Source: a bacterium UBP17_UBA6191 (GTDB lineage Bacteria > Muiribacteriota > UBA6191). Taken from it: 5,429 nucleotides of DNA. Every line of letters starts with the position of its first letter. The stretch's first letter is position 1. The position numbers and the translations under genes were made by a program. Below, one piece after another: positions 1-5,429 of the stretch. The DNA lies in NCBI GenBank assembly GCA_002422125.1, contig DITF01000251.1:1-5429 (forward strand), given 5' to 3'. Below the pieces are notes generated by a model. The model worked only from the letters and a program-made list of their open reading frames with translations. It was not told where the DNA came from and did not search any database.

Positions 1-2
1 AA

Positions 3-254
3 CCCTACAGCCCGTTGGATATTTCAATTATTTCGTCAACCTATGCTAGCTACTATTCCCTCGACCAATGTGACAAACATAATTCAGGTTCAGTCTACTT
101 AACTTTAAAATTATGGGCGGAATGTGAGTTTGAAAATCACACGGGGAATCAAGCTTGCCTGATGACCCTAATGGAGTATTGTAATGGAAAAATCGATGAA
201 CTCTTTTCTAAATTTTTAGGCTGGAGTATGAGAGTGGCAACTGTTGAAAGCTGA
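3..254 (+). CDS. C-terminal fragment of an unrecognised protein (5' end outside window)
   Basis: The reading frame is open from the left edge to a TGA at 252-254, giving about 83 residues. I do not recognise the family. A TTG at 15 could serve as a start, but nothing like a Shine-Dalgarno sequence precedes it, so the gene more likely begins to the left of the window. The peptide has four cysteines (in QCDK, ECEF, ACLM and EYCN contexts), a Ser/Tyr-rich beginning, and a probable amphipathic helix near GKIDELFSKFLGW. Nothing resembles a signal peptide or membrane span in the visible part. It converges on the nuclease-like gene with 19 bp between the two stops, and no clear terminator hairpin fits in that gap. 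It could be a chance open frame, because it is short and has no homology that I can name. Confidence 0.4.
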   Translation, partial: PYSPLDISIISSTYASYYSLDQCDKHNSGSVYLTLKLWAECEFENHTGNQACLMTLMEYCNGKIDELFSKFLGWSMRVATVES

Positions 255-273
255 TGTAGAGCGAATCAGAATC

Positions 274-1947
274 CTATTTTTTCTGGCACAGAATTTCAAG
301 CTTCTTGCCCGAAAAACCAATACCCATCTTTAGAATTTTTGTGGCTCCTTGGCTTTTTAACTCCTGCTCATACTGCCGTTTTTCTATTTGGGCCATGGCG
401 TTTTGTGCACAGGCCAAAAGATCGGAGTCTTCATAGGAGTCCATGGTTTTAAACTCCATAACGATTCCATAGTGGTCTGGATTTTTGGGAGTCATAATAA
501 GGTCACAGCGGCCAAGGCCGGATTCCCGGTTGGAACGGATATGCCAAGTGTCGGAAAACGAAACCATCAAACCTAAAACCAGACCATGGTAGAACTTTTC
601 TGGCTCGTTGCCAGTGGCATCAAAATAGCTTAGGGAGGTGTCGCAAAGTTTGCGTAAGGCCTTGGAAATTTCCGTGACATCTCCCAGCATAAGAGAATTT
701 TTAAGGTTTGGCAGTAGCGAGCTGGATTCACTGTTCTGAAACCAGAATTGAATAGAATCAGAAAAGATTCGCTTAACTTCCTTGTTTGGAATTTTCAATT
801 CTACAAAGGAAACATCATCGGTCTCTTTGGTTAAAACAGCCTTTAAGTAACCCGTGAAATAAAGAAAATTCCACAGATTTGCTGGTGAGTTTTCGATTTC
901 CTGAAACACAACCTGCTCCTGTAAAGGAACGGATATACTTCTGCCAGTCATCAAATCCTCAAGATCTTTTTTGGCCTGAACCCCGGTTCTGCCTAAAATT
1001 TCTTTCACCAAATCATTGCCGCTGGTGTTCACCCAGTAGTTTCTAAACTCGCCTTCACTTTTCAAAAGGTTTAGAATTGACCATGGGTTGTAGAGTGTGG
1101 TTTCACCAAACATATATCCGTTGTACCAAGACTCAATTTTTGCCTCAATGGACTGAAGGTTATAGTCCTTTATTAACTGTTTGACCTCGGGTACGGTAAA
1201 GCCAAAATGTTTGGAATAACTTTTGGACGGCACCGAAGCCACCACTAAATTATTCATGCCCGTAAACATACTTTCTCTGGCCACCCTTAAGCAGCCAGTA
1301 ATGACTCCTCGCCAGAGGTGGGGGTTGTCCTTAAATCCAGCACTAAAAAAATTTTTAAAAAATGCAATGGCCTCGTCCCAATACTTATAAGCCCAGGCAG
1401 ATTGCAGTGGGACATCGTACTCATCAATTAAAACTAGAGGACTAGGTCCCATGGAGGCATAGGCTCTTGTGAGGTTTAAAAGCAGATTACAAAAATCCGC
1501 AAAATTGGCCTGGTTTTCCGACACTGCCAAAATAGGCAAAAGAAGCTTTGGTTCTACTTCTTTGAGGGCCGGCAAATGTTCTAATGCCAGCCTTTGTAGC
1601 AAATCCTGTATCATTTCTTGGGTTTTTTGCCAGTCATTGGCTTTACAATCCTTAAACGACAGATGGATTACCGGTCGGCTTCCTTGCAAGGCCATGGCCT
1701 TTTCATTTTGACTGACTTTTAAGCCATCAAATAGTTTTCTGTTTTCTGAGGCGCAATCCTTATCAAAAAAGTAGCGCAGGGTGGAGAGGTTTAGGGTTTT
1801 ACCAAACCTGCGCGGACGGGTGATTAAAAGGACCTTGCATTGGTCTTCAATAAATTCGGAAATTAGATCGGTTTTATCTACATACAGAAACTCTGGATTG
1901 GAAGCAATTTCTTTAAAATCACTGTAGCCGATAGGGATCTTTTTCAT
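274..1947 (-). CDS. AAA-ATPase-like protein with C-terminal PD-(D/E)XK nuclease domain
   Basis: This 557-residue protein matches the widespread architecture of an AAA-ATPase-like domain (Pfam AAA-ATPase_like) followed by a PD-(D/E)XK nuclease-like domain (PDDEXK_9, formerly DUF1703). It begins with the family's usual opening, MKKIPIGYSDFKEI then YVDKT, which supports the ATG at 1947. The P-loop region is TRPRRFGKT (43-51) and the Walker B is LVLIDEYD (171-178). The family blocks GVITGCLRVARESMFTG (214-230) and WYNGY then YNPWS (274-290) follow. The nuclease part starts near FYHGLVLGL (452-460). Its likely catalytic residues are E475 in RESG, D482 in CDL, and E498 with K500 in MEFK; an AQNAMAQI helix follows. 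Length and motifs suggest an intact gene. The protein has no signal peptide and is probably cytoplasmic. Its biological role is not established for the family; defence or mobile-element roles are speculation. It lies 35 bp behind the secreted-protein gene and is probably co-transcribed with it. No Shine-Dalgarno sequence is visible before the ATG. Confidence 0.93.
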   Translation of the reverse strand: MKKIPIGYSDFKEIASNPEFLYVDKTDLISEFIEDQCKVLLITRPRRFGKTLNLSTLRYFFDKDCASENRKLFDGLKVSQNEKAMALQGSRPVIHLSFKDCKANDWQKTQEMIQDLLQRLALEHLPALKEVEPKLLLPILAVSENQANFADFCNLLLNLTRAYASMGPSPLVLIDEYDVPLQSAWAYKYWDEAIAFFKNFFSAGFKDNPHLWRGVITGCLRVARESMFTGMNNLVVASVPSKSYSKHFGFTVPEVKQLIKDYNLQSIEAKIESWYNGYMFGETTLYNPWSILNLLKSEGEFRNYWVNTSGNDLVKEILGRTGVQAKKDLEDLMTGRSISVPLQEQVVFQEIENSPANLWNFLYFTGYLKAVLTKETDDVSFVELKIPNKEVKRIFSDSIQFWFQNSESSSLLPNLKNSLMLGDVTEISKALRKLCDTSLSYFDATGNEPEKFYHGLVLGLMVSFSDTWHIRSNRESGLGRCDLIMTPKNPDHYGIVMEFKTMDSYEDSDLLACAQNAMAQIEKRQYEQELKSQGATKILKMGIGFSGKKLEILCQKK

Positions 1948-1982
1948 GGATATAGTTTATCACAGGTTTATGGGACGAGGAG

Positions 1983-3428
1983 TTACCGCGTTTCCCCACC
2001 CAAAATAATTGAGTCCTTGTTTAAATCGGCTGTGGAGATATGAAAGATTCGCACTTTCCCATCCAGCAGGTGCACGCGAATGTCCAGTTTTTCTGGGCCT
2101 TCTTGAAGGCGGGGGCTGATGAGAGTCTCACCGGCATCAAAATACTCCTCGACTAATTCCATGGTTTTGCCATGGTCTTCAATTTTGTGCTGATCAAAAT
2201 CGGAGCTATCGCCTATAACGCGGGATTTTGGGATTTGGACTCTTAAACCCTCACCACCAAACCAGGTGGGTTCGCCCTGATTGGAAAACACCAGGAAAAA
2301 CTCGGTTTGGGATACTGCAAGACGGGTAACTTTAATTTCAAGTTTGGCCAGGGGCTGATTGGCAATGCTTCGGCGAATTCGACGAGCATCTAAAACCAGT
2401 GGCTCATTCAGATAACCCAATCTGAAAAATGCAATTCCATGATTATTTTTTAGGGGCAGAGACTGGATGGCTTGCAAATAGGCATTAAGCGAGGCTGAAG
2501 ATACAAAGTTGTATTTCATGCTTGAGCCTTTTTTGAAAGGTTGTCTTTGAAAGGAAAAATCCTTTTGGGCCCTCCACAACAATACGCGGTCTGCTGATTG
2601 GGGATTGTCGCTGATGAGTTTCCAGACGGGGTTGTCGGAAATGCTTTCAGGACTGGTGACAGCCCAAGGAACAGCTTGAACCCCTTGATGGTCATAGAGC
2701 ACACAATAACTGTAGGTGGGCAGACCAATCAGCATAGGAACTTTGAGGGAGTCCCATTCGCTGACTATGCGTTTTAACCAAGAAATATCTGTAACTTTAA
2801 GCGGGTCTTCGACCTTTTTACCCCGATGAAAATCATAGAACATGGGCACTACCAGATCAGAGGCCTGAGCCACAGCTAAAAAATCCTTGCGTTTATGCCA
2901 GGAGCTCATGGGAGTAATCGAAATTTTGGCATGGGGAGCTAGTTTTTTTACCTTTTGAATAAGCTGTAAAAAGACTGAAAAATCAACACCTGGGCCTTCA
3001 AGATCGATTTGAATACCTGAAACGGAAGGGTTGACGGCTCTAAGCATTTCAAAGTCTTCCACCATACTGCGGGCCACAAATTCTACTCCACCCTTGTTGG
3101 GCTGATTTAGGTAGCCTCGGACAAAACCATGATTTGAAGAGTTCTCAAAGGTATACACTACCTGAATTTCAGGAAAGGTCAGCCTTTTAAAATCTTTGAG
3201 AAAGGACTCATGTTTTTTTAAGCGATCCAGAAATGGACTCTTTTCGCGCAGTTCAAAATGACCCATGCGATAAAACAGACCCTGAATTGGTATTTCTTTT
3301 AATTCAGCAAGAGTTTGATCGTCGATCTGGTGACGCATTTGCCAATGCCAGATATAGTAGGTGTTTGCAAAGGCAGTTTGGATTAAAATAAGTATTGAGA
3401 ATACCCAGAGGAAATATTGATAGTTCAT
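1983..3428 (-). CDS. Secreted TIM-barrel protein, DUF3142-like with GH18-like motifs
   Basis: The 481-residue product opens with a clear Sec signal peptide: a hydrophobic stretch at about 6-18 and a likely cleavage after AFA at 21. This fixes the ATG at 3428. The mature protein starts NTYYIWHWQ, and SGIQIDLEG (137-145), ISITPMSSW (169-177), VVPMFYDFHRG (193-203), LIGLPTYSY (233-241) and HGIAFFRLGY (330-339) follow. The order and spacing suggest successive beta-strands of a TIM barrel. I read it as a DUF3142-like protein. The motifs also line up with the glycoside hydrolase 18 patterns DGxDxDxE and MxYD, with D142 and E144 in the acid positions. A probable beta-sandwich (about 360-470) completes the protein. 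An exported carbohydrate-active or carbohydrate-binding role is an inference; activity and substrate are unknown. It heads a likely two-gene unit with the nuclease-like gene and diverges from the plus-strand gene. No Shine-Dalgarno sequence precedes the ATG. Confidence 0.85.
   Translation of the reverse strand: MNYQYFLWVFSILILIQTAFANTYYIWHWQMRHQIDDQTLAELKEIPIQGLFYRMGHFELREKSPFLDRLKKHESFLKDFKRLTFPEIQVVYTFENSSNHGFVRGYLNQPNKGGVEFVARSMVEDFEMLRAVNPSVSGIQIDLEGPGVDFSVFLQLIQKVKKLAPHAKISITPMSSWHKRKDFLAVAQASDLVVPMFYDFHRGKKVEDPLKVTDISWLKRIVSEWDSLKVPMLIGLPTYSYCVLYDHQGVQAVPWAVTSPESISDNPVWKLISDNPQSADRVLLWRAQKDFSFQRQPFKKGSSMKYNFVSSASLNAYLQAIQSLPLKNNHGIAFFRLGYLNEPLVLDARRIRRSIANQPLAKLEIKVTRLAVSQTEFFLVFSNQGEPTWFGGEGLRVQIPKSRVIGDSSDFDQHKIEDHGKTMELVEEYFDAGETLISPRLQEGPEKLDIRVHLLDGKVRIFHISTADLNKDSIILGGETR
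3407..3413 (+). promoter_or_regulatory. Shine-Dalgarno-like AGAGGAA that would favour a TTG start at 3417
   Basis: The purine-rich AGAGGAA sits 3 bases (4 from the GAGGA core) before an in-frame TTG at 3417. It is the only good ribosome-binding sequence near the 5' end of the gene ending at 4142. Using it would add 17 hydrophobic residues (a segment with IITKIALIFIF) and make the gene overlap the divergent secreted-protein gene by 12 bp. Against it, the site lies inside the opposite coding region, the added codons are unusually rich in ATA, and TTG is a rare start. Confidence 0.3.
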
Positions 3429-3434
3429 GCCAGC

Positions 3435-3440
3435 ATAATA
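3435..3440 (-). promoter_or_regulatory. Possible -10 element (TATTAT) for the secreted-protein gene
   Basis: On the minus strand TATTAT matches the sigma-70 -10 consensus at five of six positions and lies 6 bases before the ATG at 3428. A transcript starting 7 bases downstream would begin at the A of the ATG, making it leaderless, which would fit the missing Shine-Dalgarno sequence. No acceptable -35 box is found 16-18 bp upstream, so the call is tentative. This A/T-rich stretch could match by chance. Confidence 0.2.
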
Positions 3441-3467
3441 ACAAAAATTGCCCTGATATTCATATTT

Positions 3468-4142
3468 ATGTATGAAATACCGGGCTTGAACGGTATACCT
3501 CGGCAGTTCGTATTGGATAGGGCTGTCTCTGAGATGCCTGTTTCCGCCGATCTTTTGCGAATTTTGTCTGGCACTCGATTTTTAAGCGGACTAAGAGCCT
3601 GTGATGAAGAGTTGTTGAGCACCCGTGAACGGATGTTTCGCTTTTTGAGCCTGAGATCTGCGATTCAAACCAAGGGTGTGACTAGTAAGGAGTATCCCTA
3701 CGAGATCGGGAAAGCCTTTTGTCACCTGGGCTGGATCATAAACCCAGTGGAACCCCGTGAATCTAAACCTTGGATACAGCTTATGCATTCCTGGATGATA
3801 GATTCATCTCTTAACCCAAGCTCACACTTGCCCATTAAAAGTGTTCGTATTGGCGGTTTTTCAGCCGCACAGCTTCTAACTATGGATTCCATGTTGACCT
3901 ATGAAAGGCAACTGGTAGAGCAATTTATTCGCAAAAAGCAGATTCAGGCATCGCTTAGGGAAACCTCAAGACACACCTACCAACGGGGAATTCATGCGTA
4001 TACGCTATATTTGGCAGAACTGAACCAAGATTGGGATGTCAAAAAGCAATACGATCAATTGTTTTTGACTCTTTGGTGCTGGCCACCATTTCTGGCGGGA
4101 ATTTTTACCTGGTTTTGGCGCACCGGATTCCTTACATTTTGA
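3468..4142 (+). CDS. Unrecognised protein with Trp-rich hydrophobic C-terminus
   Basis: From the ATG at 3468 this encodes 224 residues; a TTG at 3417 would give 241. I chose the ATG because it avoids a head-to-head overlap with the secreted-protein gene, although it has no Shine-Dalgarno sequence and the TTG does. I do not recognise the family. The middle section (about 125-186) looks helical and strongly charged, with GGFSAAQLLTMDSM, then TYERQLVEQFIRKK, then HTYQRGIHAYTLYLAEL. The last 27 residues (198-224) are hydrophobic, with Trp at 203, 205, 215 and 217, a PP pair and a single Arg near the end. They could be a C-terminal membrane anchor or re-entrant helix. With the TTG start an additional N-terminal hydrophobic segment would appear. 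No catalytic motif is visible. The gene is followed after 45 bp by the TolB-like gene, and no terminator separates them, so some read-through is possible. Confidence 0.7.
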   Translation: MYEIPGLNGIPRQFVLDRAVSEMPVSADLLRILSGTRFLSGLRACDEELLSTRERMFRFLSLRSAIQTKGVTSKEYPYEIGKAFCHLGWIINPVEPRESKPWIQLMHSWMIDSSLNPSSHLPIKSVRIGGFSAAQLLTMDSMLTYERQLVEQFIRKKQIQASLRETSRHTYQRGIHAYTLYLAELNQDWDVKKQYDQLFLTLWCWPPFLAGIFTWFWRTGFLTF

Positions 4143-4167
4143 CAAAATCCTGTCGATATCTCATAAA
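4139..4167 (+). promoter_or_regulatory. Candidate sigma-70 promoter for the TolB-like gene
   Basis: A perfect -35 box TTGACA (4139-4144) is followed after exactly 17 bp by CATAAA (4162-4167), which matches the -10 consensus at four of six positions. Transcription would start near the A at 4174 and leave a leader of about 14 bases containing the ribosome-binding site. The -35 box overlaps the TGA stop (4140-4142) of the upstream gene. The promoter is predicted from consensus match and placement only. Confidence 0.55.
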
Positions 4168-4176
4168 AATGTGAGT

Positions 4177-4180
4177 GAGG
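4177..4180 (+). promoter_or_regulatory. Ribosome-binding site GAGG for the TolB-like gene
   Basis: GAGG, within GTGAGTGAGG, lies 7 bases before the ATG at 4188, a normal spacing. A second ATG follows at once at 4191, at 10 bases. The site supports a start at this ATG pair, just ahead of the signal peptide. It is the clearest Shine-Dalgarno sequence in the window. Confidence 0.6.
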
Positions 4181-4187
4181 TATCCTG

Positions 4188-5429
4188 ATGATGGGCTATT
4201 TACAACCAAAACAGTATCGGTTTGTGCCCCTGTGGCTGGCCACCATTAATCTATTTTTGTGGTTAAATCTGAGTGTGGCCACAGGTGCGGAATTAACTTG
4301 GTTGACTGACGGCACGGCCAAGGTTCAGTCGGCGGCGATTTCGCCTGATGGTCGGCTTTTAGCCTATATCAGGGAAGCTGGGTCCAAGCAGGAATTGCTC
4401 ATCAAATTTGTTAAGGATAAGGGCAATGGAATCCCCGTGAAGGGAATTTATGGCCGGGTAGATGGGTTGGTGTTCAGACCAGATTCGCAGGCGATAGCCT
4501 TCAGTATGCTAAAGGATGGAAAGTCCAAAATATTCATCAAAAACCTACGAGATAATCAGGACCCAGAACAAATCACATTTGGTGAAGGATCAGATTATCA
4601 TCCGGCATTTTCCGCTGATGGCAATCGATTGGCTTTTGATTCGGATAGACAGGGAAATTTTGAGATCTATGTCCTAAACCTTAAAAATAAGGAACTCACC
4701 CAGATTAGTGACTGGAAACAACATGATTTTTCTCCAGTGTTTTCTCCCGATGGTCAGTGGTTGGCCTACACCAGTGCCCGCTCTGATCTCTTTCAGATAT
4801 TTTTAAAAAATCTGGCCATCCCCAATTCTTTACCGGTCCAGTTAACTCAGTTTGAAGCTGTATCTGCCAATCCCAATTTTGATGCCTTGGGGAATGGAGT
4901 ATTTTTTGAATCCAATCTCGAGGGAAAAAACAAGATATTTTGGCTCAATCTAAAGGATTATCGGGTTCATAGAGTTGTGGAGGTTGATGGTAAGGCTCAA
5001 AGACCTCAGGCTATTCGTGATCAGTTGATTTTTGCCTCTGAAGAAAGCGGAGTATTTGGAATCCGTTCCCAGTCCTTAAAACCATTGCCTGGAACCTACC
5101 CGTTAGTGGGAGAAAAGTCAGCACCTATGGTTGTATTGAGTCCAGAAAAAATAATGGAAAAACCCGATTTTGAGGCCGAGAGAGTAAAAATTGAAGAGGC
5201 CAGAGTATCCCTGGTTAAGGATATGCCACAACCAAAATCAGCATTTGAGGGTTATGACTTCGATTTGAGTTTTTTAGAGGATGAGACTCCCTTAAGACCT
5301 GATGCGGCGGCCAAAATTCCGGTAGAGTCGGCAGAAATTCTAGTGGAGGCCAAGGAGCCAGAACCGGCACCTGAAATCAATTCATCGGTGGAAGATTGGA
5401 TAGCGGAACAACCAGTGGTATTAGCGTCT
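4188..5429 (+). CDS. Exported TolB-like six-repeat beta-propeller protein (3' end outside window)
   Basis: The frame is open from ATG 4188 to the right edge, giving 414 codons with no stop. A signal peptide covers about residues 1-34: basic residues K8 and R11, a hydrophobic core at 13-30, and cleavage after A31 or A34. Six PD40/WD40-like repeats follow at a steady spacing of 44-45 residues: AISPDGRLLAY (50-60), VFRPDSQAIAF (95-105), AFSADGNRLAF (140-150), VFSPDGQWLAY (184-194), a weaker NFDALGNGVFF (230-240), and a degenerate one near 273-283. This spacing and number fit a six-bladed propeller like that of TolB. The separate N-terminal domain of classical TolB is missing, because the propeller begins directly after the signal peptide. 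From about residue 305 a Pro/Glu/Ala/Val-rich, mostly acidic segment continues to the edge. The protein is probably periplasmic and a protein-binding scaffold; it is not likely to be the orthologue of tolB itself. It appears to have its own promoter and a good ribosome-binding site. Confidence 0.88.
   Translation, partial: MMGYLQPKQYRFVPLWLATINLFLWLNLSVATGAELTWLTDGTAKVQSAAISPDGRLLAYIREAGSKQELLIKFVKDKGNGIPVKGIYGRVDGLVFRPDSQAIAFSMLKDGKSKIFIKNLRDNQDPEQITFGEGSDYHPAFSADGNRLAFDSDRQGNFEIYVLNLKNKELTQISDWKQHDFSPVFSPDGQWLAYTSARSDLFQIFLKNLAIPNSLPVQLTQFEAVSANPNFDALGNGVFFESNLEGKNKIFWLNLKDYRVHRVVEVDGKAQRPQAIRDQLIFASEESGVFGIRSQSLKPLPGTYPLVGEKSAPMVVLSPEKIMEKPDFEAERVKIEEARVSLVKDMPQPKSAFEGYDFDLSFLEDETPLRPDAAAKIPVESAEILVEAKEPEPAPEINSSVEDWIAEQPVVLAS

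Noticed and set aside
267..293. Short hairpins near the convergent stops (CAGAA/TTCTG and TTCTG-GCA-CAGAA) beside a run of six T
   Set aside because: The stems are only 5 bp and the T run precedes rather than follows the tighter hairpin, so neither strand has a proper intrinsic terminator.
388..576. Open frame on the plus strand, 62 residues
   Set aside because: It lies wholly inside the well-supported nuclease-like gene on the opposite strand and resembles no known protein.
1346..1361. A/T homopolymer run (AAAAAAATTTTTAAAAAA type) as a slippage or regulatory site
   Set aside because: It encodes FFKNFF in a conserved part of the ATPase-like protein with the frame intact; ordinary coding explains it.
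1469..1711. Open frame on the plus strand, 80 residues
   Set aside because: It is antisense to the ATPase domain of the nuclease-like gene; its composition is what a shadow frame would give.
2516..2728. Minus-strand open frame, 70 residues, in another frame of the secreted-protein gene
   Set aside because: It is fully contained in the coding sequence of the TIM-barrel protein, with no start signal of its own.
3425..3788. Two overlapping minus-strand open frames of 65 residues each (3425-3622 and 3591-3788)
   Set aside because: Both are antisense to the plus-strand gene ending at 4142 and have no ribosome-binding site or recognisable product.
1..5429. CRISPR array, tRNA, rRNA or insertion sequence
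   Set aside because: I saw no regularly spaced direct repeats, no tRNA-like cloverleaf, no rRNA-like segment, no transposase motif and no terminal inverted repeats.

Overview
The window is a compact stretch of bacterial chromosome with GC content in the mid-40s per cent by eye. It holds three complete protein genes and two genes cut by the window edges, and almost no free intergenic sequence. No rRNA, tRNA, CRISPR array or insertion sequence was seen. Two proteins carry Sec-type signal peptides and one is a TolB-like periplasmic beta-propeller, so a Gram-negative host is likely. A Bdellovibrionota or deltaproteobacterial-type genome would fit the gene mix, but that placement is a weak inference.

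Layout from left to right. (1) Positions 3-254 (+) are the apparent C-terminal end of an unrecognised protein running in from the left edge. (2) It converges, with 19 bp between stops, on 274-1947 (-), a 557-residue protein with an AAA-ATPase-like N-terminal domain and a C-terminal PD-(D/E)XK nuclease-like domain. (3) Only 35 bp upstream of it on the same strand lies 1983-3428 (-), a secreted 481-residue TIM-barrel protein that I assign to a DUF3142-like group. Several of its motifs also read like those of glycoside hydrolase family 18. (4) Head-to-head with it is a plus-strand gene ending at 4142, encoding an unrecognised protein of about 224 residues with a Trp-rich hydrophobic C-terminus. 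Its start is ambiguous: ATG at 3468, or TTG at 3417 inside the neighbouring gene. (5) A strong candidate sigma-70 promoter (TTGACA, 17 bp, CATAAA) begins on the stop codon of that gene and precedes 4188-5429 (+). This last gene encodes an exported six-repeat TolB-like propeller with a long Pro/Glu-rich tail and runs off the right edge.

The two minus-strand genes probably share a transcript, but nothing in the sequence ties their functions together: one product is exported, the other is predicted to be cytoplasmic. The two plus-strand genes on the right are adjacent, but the second appears to have its own promoter. I see no convincing case for a new multi-gene system. The best leads are the GH18-like active-site pattern in the secreted protein, the unusual domain make-up of the TolB-like protein, and the unrecognised gene between them.
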